In this document: positions 58,800-64,000 of the stretch, in pieces
Numbering within the stretch: the stretch's first letter is position 1
Layout of the letters: every line of letters starts with the position of its first letter
Program-made: the position numbers and the translations under genes
DNA from: Liopterus haemorrhoidalis
Lineage: Eukaryota > Arthropoda > Insecta > Coleoptera > Dytiscidae
Reading direction: 5' to 3'
DNA length: 64,000 nucleotides
Assembly: GCA_963971575.1 (NCBI GenBank)
Contig: OZ020611.1
Location: 22,179,279-22,243,278 of the forward strand
Notes under the pieces: model-generated
Told to the model about the DNA's origin: nothing
The model's database searches: none
Seen by the model: the letters and a program-made list of their open reading frames with translations, nothing else

Positions 58800-59990
58800 T
58801 CTGACATTAAAAGAAAAATTAAATGTTTTATTTAAGATTTAGCGTTGACTCTGATTTTTCGTTGGACTCAAACTGCTTGTTACAACTTGTTAACAAGAAT
58901 AGTGAAATTAATTCTACCATCTCAAACTTTTACAGCACCATATTTATGTTGTTGAATTGGTTTCGGTACAGGCTTGATATACAAGTGTCTGTCCTACCTG
59001 TCGGAGCCGCAATAAACCTAACAATGGCACTGAATGCCTAAATAGTCACCTCTATACAACACCTAGCGTTCTATAAACGTGGGAAATTCCTAGTTTTAAT
59101 CCCGAACTCTGCTCAGATGTCACATACATCCGATTGTAAATGTCTAATAGAATTGTACCTTCAAATAAACTTCTTGTTATCTTGTTTAAGACCTGTTATT
59201 TACAAATTGTACTTGTAATTATGTAATGTATTATAGAGGTAAAAATTTTCTTTTGATGACAAATTTTTGAACAGGTGACAAAATATCCTACAAAATATCT
59301 GAGTATGTTTCAAGAGAAACGCTTGTTTTAAAACCGACTTTAAACAGTCGGTTTAAAACCACCAATTCCTCCTAAGACATTATTCTTTTTAGTATATACA
59401 AGATGGCCAAAAATTAATCTACATAAATTTTCATTTCAAACATTTCCTACAGTAAATATAAAACAATAAATTATGTGTCCAACCGTGGCGCATTTGCGGT
59501 CATCCGTGAATAATGAACGTTTTATGCACGGCAAGTTTTTTTAATGTTAGTTAAAATTGGTGGCGTTCACTAACGATGGCTGTTTGCGCCTCAAATAGCC
59601 CATCTTTATAACTAGAATGTTATTTATAAGTTAAAATAAATAAATATATTTTAAACATAGTTGTAGGTTACAATCAGCTGATGATTCGGTAGTCATCTTG
59701 ATGACGGCAGTTCAGAAGTTTTACAAGTGATGCTCAGAATTTCGGTGTTTTTAAATTAAACTTATTATTTTTCTATTGATTAAACTATATAGTTGCAAAT
59801 AAAATATTGTATTTGACTAGAATATAATGCATCATTTTCATGGTAATGTCAAAGGCGCAACATGGGTGAGAGACGTGGTGTTATATTTACAAGTTCGAAT
59901 TTCATGGTGGAGTTGGAGGCGTGATAAGTGCGCGTTTTCGATTTTGACAACATTTGTATCTAACCCAAATCTAACCTAAAAGTTTATACA
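58800..59990. other. No gene supported
   Basis: AT-rich. A small hairpin AAACCGACT/AGTCGGTTT lies at about 59328-59355. Confidence 0.4.
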
Positions 59991-60027
59991 AGTGTTTGGA
60001 GTAAACGGTTATACAATTTCAGTAAAT

Positions 60028-60261
60028 ATGTCGTCAAATCAAAGGAGACGTCTAGCTCTTTTTTATACATATTTAGACTTATTGCGATATGAAGAAAAGC
60101 GATGGTGGGTACGTCCCATATATACATAGAAACAGAAGGCAACAGGGAGATTATTTTAACTTGTTGCAAAAAATGAGACACAAAAAACACAGACAGTTAC
60201 TTCAATTACAAGAAAAGAATTTAATACACAATCTTTTATACTTGACATCACAATTAGAATG
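60028..60261 (+). pseudogene. PIF/Harbinger transposase N-terminus, frameshifted
   Basis: ATG opens MSSNQRRRLALFYTYLDLLR then YEEKRWWVRPIYT and a stop; shifting frame at about 60120 continues HRNRRQQGDYFNLLQKMR and HKKHRQLLQLQEKN to TGA. WWVRPIxxRRxxQGxYxxLLxxMR is the hallmark N-terminal block of Harbinger transposases. A small insertion in ATATATA explains the shift. The DDE core is absent. I found no paired TIR, though 60530-60590 (CACCGCGCTTGTAACACCGC) looks like one terminal region. Confidence 0.8.
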
Positions 60262-60829
60262 AAGATTCTGTTGGCCCCTGCTTGGGGGTGTATTATTAGT
60301 ATACCCACTGCATGACATTTCTGCAGACCAGATATTTTAAACCGAATCCATAGTAATAAACTTTATGACTGCCGACAACATTGTAAAAGTCGCTATTTCG
60401 CTACATCAATTTACGTTTTTTAATTTTTTTTCAAGGAAATTAATATAAGTGTCTCGCTAAAGATCTCACCATTCCGAAAAAATATATCTGTTTCTATGGT
60501 TTCGACGGTGCGGCCAGCGCTAGAGTTGCAATTTCTGAACTTGCGACACCGCGCTTGTAACACCGCGCTTACAACACCATGGTACGGGTTTTTTCAAAAT
60601 AGAGCGATCCTATTGGTTGAATTTCGCTTCCAACACCAGAATGAAAATGATACATTATGGCTATACACTCGAATAATTCATCCTCGTGTAATATAGCTTA
60701 CATTATATGCTAAAATTTAATATTATGTGCTGCTTTCTTTATATGCATTATCATCACCTAATCTGGCTGTCCTTTAGTTCTATATACGTAGTATCTATTG
60801 CGTGAAAGACCCTGCCGAGAGTAAGGCGA

Positions 60830-60965
60830 GTGAGCCAGAAGTGAAAAAGGGGCGTTAGAAGTGTAAAAAGGGGCGCCAGAACTGAAAACAGGGACGCCAT
60901 TTTTTTGGCTCATCGCTTAAATTTTTAATGTTTCCTTTTTTGCTCATCACTGGAATTTTGAATAG
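60830..60965. repeat. Fragment related to the 12.7-kb GAAGTGA/GCTCATCACT repeat
   Basis: CCAGAAGTGAAAAAGGGGCG recurs in modified form twice and is followed by GGCTCATCGCTT and TTTGCTCATCACTGG. Confidence 0.5.
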
Positions 60966-60999
60966 TTTTTTTTTTTATTTATTATGTTAATTATTTTCT

Positions 61000-61930
61000 A
61001 ACACGTTATCAATTTTTTGCAATATAATACATAATTTTTACAAACTTATCTTAAGGAAGTTACATTAAAATTGATAATTGATAAAGTTATTAAGGATCAC
61101 TTCATCTAATTCTTAAAACACTCAAAATTATCTACCGTTGCAACAGACATTTTTCTTAAATCGTTCACCTGAACATTGGAATCTATAGAAAACATGTACT
61201 TGTGAGTTCAAGTATTTATTTACAATTTATATGTAACAATTGTTTTGTAGGTATACTAAATAAATTTCAAATATTCGTACAACGAAATTTGGGATGGTTG
61301 ATTATCCTAGTAGATCTAGTTGTCGTTTATTGTGCATCACACAGTATTGAAATAAGTGACTGTGCTTAATTATTACGGAATCAACCCTAGATAATTGTAG
61401 GCATTAGTAACTCGCAATTGTTACTGTCAACCTCTAGCAAAAAATAAAGGAGGGTGTTTTGTTATCGAAGTAAGGGTATTCGTATCTAAACAAGATAATT
61501 CTAGTCGAATTGATTGCTAATATGTAATTTGTTTAAAATTAGATAAAAAAGAAAATAACGAATTAAAAACTCTTCTTTTGAAAAACTCGCAAATGACATT
61601 TTTCAGTCGCAAAATTCGGATGTGGGTTTTTTTTTGAGGGTTTCATGTCCTGATTTGCAAAATAAGGAAGGCGGGTCGAGGTGATGAATAAAATATAATA
61701 AGAAATCAAATTGAAGTGATAAGCAACAAAAATAAATAAATAAATGTAACCTACTCTGATAGCTAACTTGCAAATGGCATTCTTCCACTCGAAAAATGCG
61801 TAATAGCATAATTAATTTTACTATTCAATTCAATTTATTTTAATTAATAACTATTACATTTTATTCTTATTCATTTTATTCCTTACATTATAATTTTTAA
61901 CTAAAATATAAATTTAATTTCTACCTATTG
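61000..61930. other. No gene supported
   Basis: AT-rich. Two related segments (about 61580-61625 and 61765-61805: CGCAAATGACATTTTTCAGT against GCAAATGGCATTCTTCCACT) form a loose direct repeat. Confidence 0.4.
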
Positions 61931-61939
61931 GTTTGAAAT

Positions 61940-62498
61940 CTATTTTGCTTTATTCCTATTACTTTCTTTTTCTTTGATTTCTTTTCTCCTCTCTATTACC
62001 TCTTTCATCCATGTGTATCCGCAGCCATTTCTGTTTAACATATCTTCTCTTGTTCCTCCTTTGCTTCGCATTTCTTCACATGCTTCCAGCATATGTTCAA
62101 CCGTCTCCCTTTCTTCTCTGCACATTCTACATAGTTTATCATNNNNNNNNNNNNNNNNNNNNNNNNNNNNNNNNNNNNNNNNNNNNNNNNNNNNNNNNNN
62201 NNNNNNNNNNNNNNNNNNNNNNNNNNNNNNNNNNNNNNNNNNNNNNNNNNNNNNNNNNNNNNNNNNNNNNNNNNNNNNNNNNNNNNNNNNNNNNNNNNNN
62301 NNNNNNNNNNNNNNNNNNNNNNNNNNNNNNNNNNNNNNNNNNCTTGATCCGCTTATTCTCTCGCTTAATTCTTGTTGTTGGTATGTCCTTCATTCTTTCT
62401 ATTATCTCCTGCATTCCATGTCCCTCTCTTCTTTTCCTCCTTACTTCTTCTGTTGAAAAGCCTCCGTATTCATACATTTTACTCCTCTTATCTCCCAT
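61940..62498 (-). pseudogene. LINE ORF fragment interrupted by the assembly gap
   Basis: Right of the gap the minus strand reads MYEYGGFSTEEVRRKRREGH and MQEIIERMKDI; left of it DKLCRMCREERETVEHMLEA and TWMKEVIERRKEIKEK to a stop at 61940. The two parts match the order seen in a common insect LINE protein (YxKYGxSxEExxRKRREG... CRMCxEExETVEHxxxEC). The frame across the 200 N cannot be judged. Confidence 0.65.
62143..62342. other. Assembly gap, 200 N
   Basis: A run of 200 N, probably a scaffold gap of arbitrary length. Confidence 1.
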
Positions 62499-62884
62499 TT
62501 TGATGTTTTTTTTTTCTGTTTATCTCTATTTTCTAATTTCTTCCAGCATTCATTTAATAATTGTTTAATTGTTTCAACATCTTACTAAAATGTTATAATT
62601 GAAAAATCATGTACTAACCTGTTTTGCATGCATGGTGGTTGTAAAATATATTTTTGACTAATTTTTGTTTAATTCATGTTCGTAATTTTTGGAAAATTCT
62701 TTGTTATAATAAAGTCCTCAACCTGTTATATCAAAAGAAATTTCTAAATTAATTTTTGTATAGGGGTTCCTTTACATGTGAAAATTATTTCAAGGTTTCC
62801 GTAATGGCTTATAAACAATAATAGACACTAGGAATGAGGATGGGTATCCGCTACCCAACCCGTTAAGATTGTACCCGGTTCCGT

Positions 62885-63915
62885 TTTTTAGGGTTTTGTA
62901 GGTATGACGAAAAAACCCTTATACCGTCATTTTGTCGTCTGTCTGTCTGTCTGTCTGTCTGTTCGGTAAAAATTGTAGCCAAACGGCTAAACCTAGAGAG
63001 TTGAAATTTGGCATGCTTATACAACTCTTTGACCCGCACATAGGAAAAATAATAAAACATCTAAAAAACATATCCCACTAAAAATATAAACAAATATGTG
63101 CTCATCGAAAAAAAAATATATTTTTTTATGTTTCTGAGTAGGGTATCAAATGAAAGCCCTTGATACGTGGATTAACGATCAAATTTTTATTTTTGCAAAA
63201 TAAATTATTTTGAAGCGATTTTTGCCAAAATTGTGCAAAAAAATTTTTGTCCCACACCCTGTGGCTCAGAAGGTTTAAACTAAAAATCTGAAAAAATTCT
63301 AAGTAATGTACATTGGTGTACATTGGTGTACATTGTTGTGAAGCGGAATAGTACAACAATTTTTTGGCTAATAATGTACACAAGTTATAGCTTTGTAACA
63401 CGCCAGATTGGAACGTATATGCGTAGTGGTTTTGACGCTGGCTCTTCACCCAAGTAACTCGATCCGAAAGGGATCGAACCTTGCGAGAAGAGACAATATT
63501 ATTTTTTGTTTTTTTTTTTTTAATATTTATATTGTTTAAATTATTTTTTCAAAATTCTAGTTATATTTTGGCAAATGTTGCATTTAATTTTTAAAAGCGT
63601 AAATTTAATAACCAGTGGAAATTGTTTAAATTATAATTTAATTCTGTTTCAATGTACACGAAATCAGAGGGGCGGAACTTATAATAACCAATAGGCGCAA
63701 TTTTTAAAATTCTTAATGAACCTTGCTATATAAAAAAAAAATACTGCACATATTTAGAAACCTAAATAATGGTATAAGGCGTTCGAGTTAAAATTAACAA
63801 AAAAAATATTTTTATATAAAATTTGTTTTGGCATCTCAAATAATCATCATTCACTTACTAAATACCTGCAAAACCCTGAAATGTGTGAAAATTCACAATT
63901 CACATCAATTTTTTT
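62885..63915 (+). mobile_element. Long TIR element, family B copy 3
   Basis: It begins TTTTTAGGGTTTTGTAGGTA and carries the inverse ATACCTGCAAAACCCTGAAA (63861-63880) before the conserved tail GTGTGAAAATTCACA. A tRNA-like segment lies at about 63415-63485 (GCGTAGTGGTTTTGACGCTG, GGGATCGAACC). It is closely similar to copy 1 outside that segment. Just after it, 63925-63999 is AT-rich unassigned sequence. Confidence 0.8.
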
Positions 63916-64000
63916 ATAACCGTTAATCTATCCACTACCCGGTAACTAACGGATATCGGACAACCAGCGGGTAGCGCATAATATATAATTTAACGGGTAT

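Noticed and set aside
61974..62568. Long open frames on the plus strand across the gap
   Set aside because: They are open only because N bases hide stops; the minus strand encodes the LINE protein.
63415..63490. tRNA gene
   Set aside because: A- and B-box-like words are present but no cloverleaf or acceptor stem can be drawn; best seen as a tRNA-derived part of a repeat.

Overview
This is a window from an insect nuclear genome. It is strongly AT-rich, has long homopolymer tracts, one 200-base assembly gap (62143-62342) and very low gene density. The one conventional gene I can support is an NK-2 class homeobox gene of the vnd / NK2.2 type on the minus strand. It is read in four exons (34385-34258, 30198-30034, 23831-23471, 18836-18605) separated by introns of about 4.1, 6.2 and 4.6 kb. 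The joined frame is open for 290 codons. It carries a TN (tinman-type) motif, an acidic stretch, a complete NK-2 homeodomain with Tyr54, and the NK2-specific domain, and it ends in a normal stop. The homeodomain and the arthropod-type mobile elements point to an insect; I cannot fix the order.

Almost everything else recognisable is mobile DNA, much of it nested, and many boundaries can be checked by target-site duplications (TSDs). Left flank, 1-18.6 kb: a non-LTR reverse-transcriptase tail; a nest of TIR elements (1.8-3.1 kb); an RTE-like LINE split by a solo LTR; a decayed PIF/Harbinger element; a long TIR element with a tRNA-like core; a CR1-like LINE carrying two separate MITEs; and an element bounded by inverted minisatellites. 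Gene region, 18.6-34.4 kb: the introns hold a Harbinger element only 63 bp from an exon, a Tigger-type element, a three-layer nest with a hAT element at its core, a 0.48-kb MITE, and an LTR that contains a heat-shock-element motif. They also hold one GC-richer, repeat-free block (27.04-27.29 kb) that is the best candidate for a conserved regulatory element.

Right flank, 34.4-64 kb: two related long repeats (one carrying a SINE); an inverted 21-bp minisatellite structure; LINE fragments; a mariner element that has lost its catalytic residues and was hit by two hAT-type elements; a LINE with an (ATTT)n tail; an internally deleted copy of a large insect transposon; a 5.3-kb tandem-array element inserted in a copy of the long TIR family; a Tc1/IS630-type element with 8-of-8 flanking logic (TA TSD, long TIR, transposase remnant); a hammerhead-ribozyme-like core; a frameshifted Harbinger transposase; and a LINE interrupted by the gap.

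The recurrent oddity is architectural: three unrelated loci (17.2-18.05, 24.47-26.84 and 39.26-39.85 kb) share short tandem units of 14-21 bp placed in opposite orientation at the two ends. I cannot match this architecture to a superfamily from memory. All mobile-element proteins here look broken; nothing suggests an active autonomous element.
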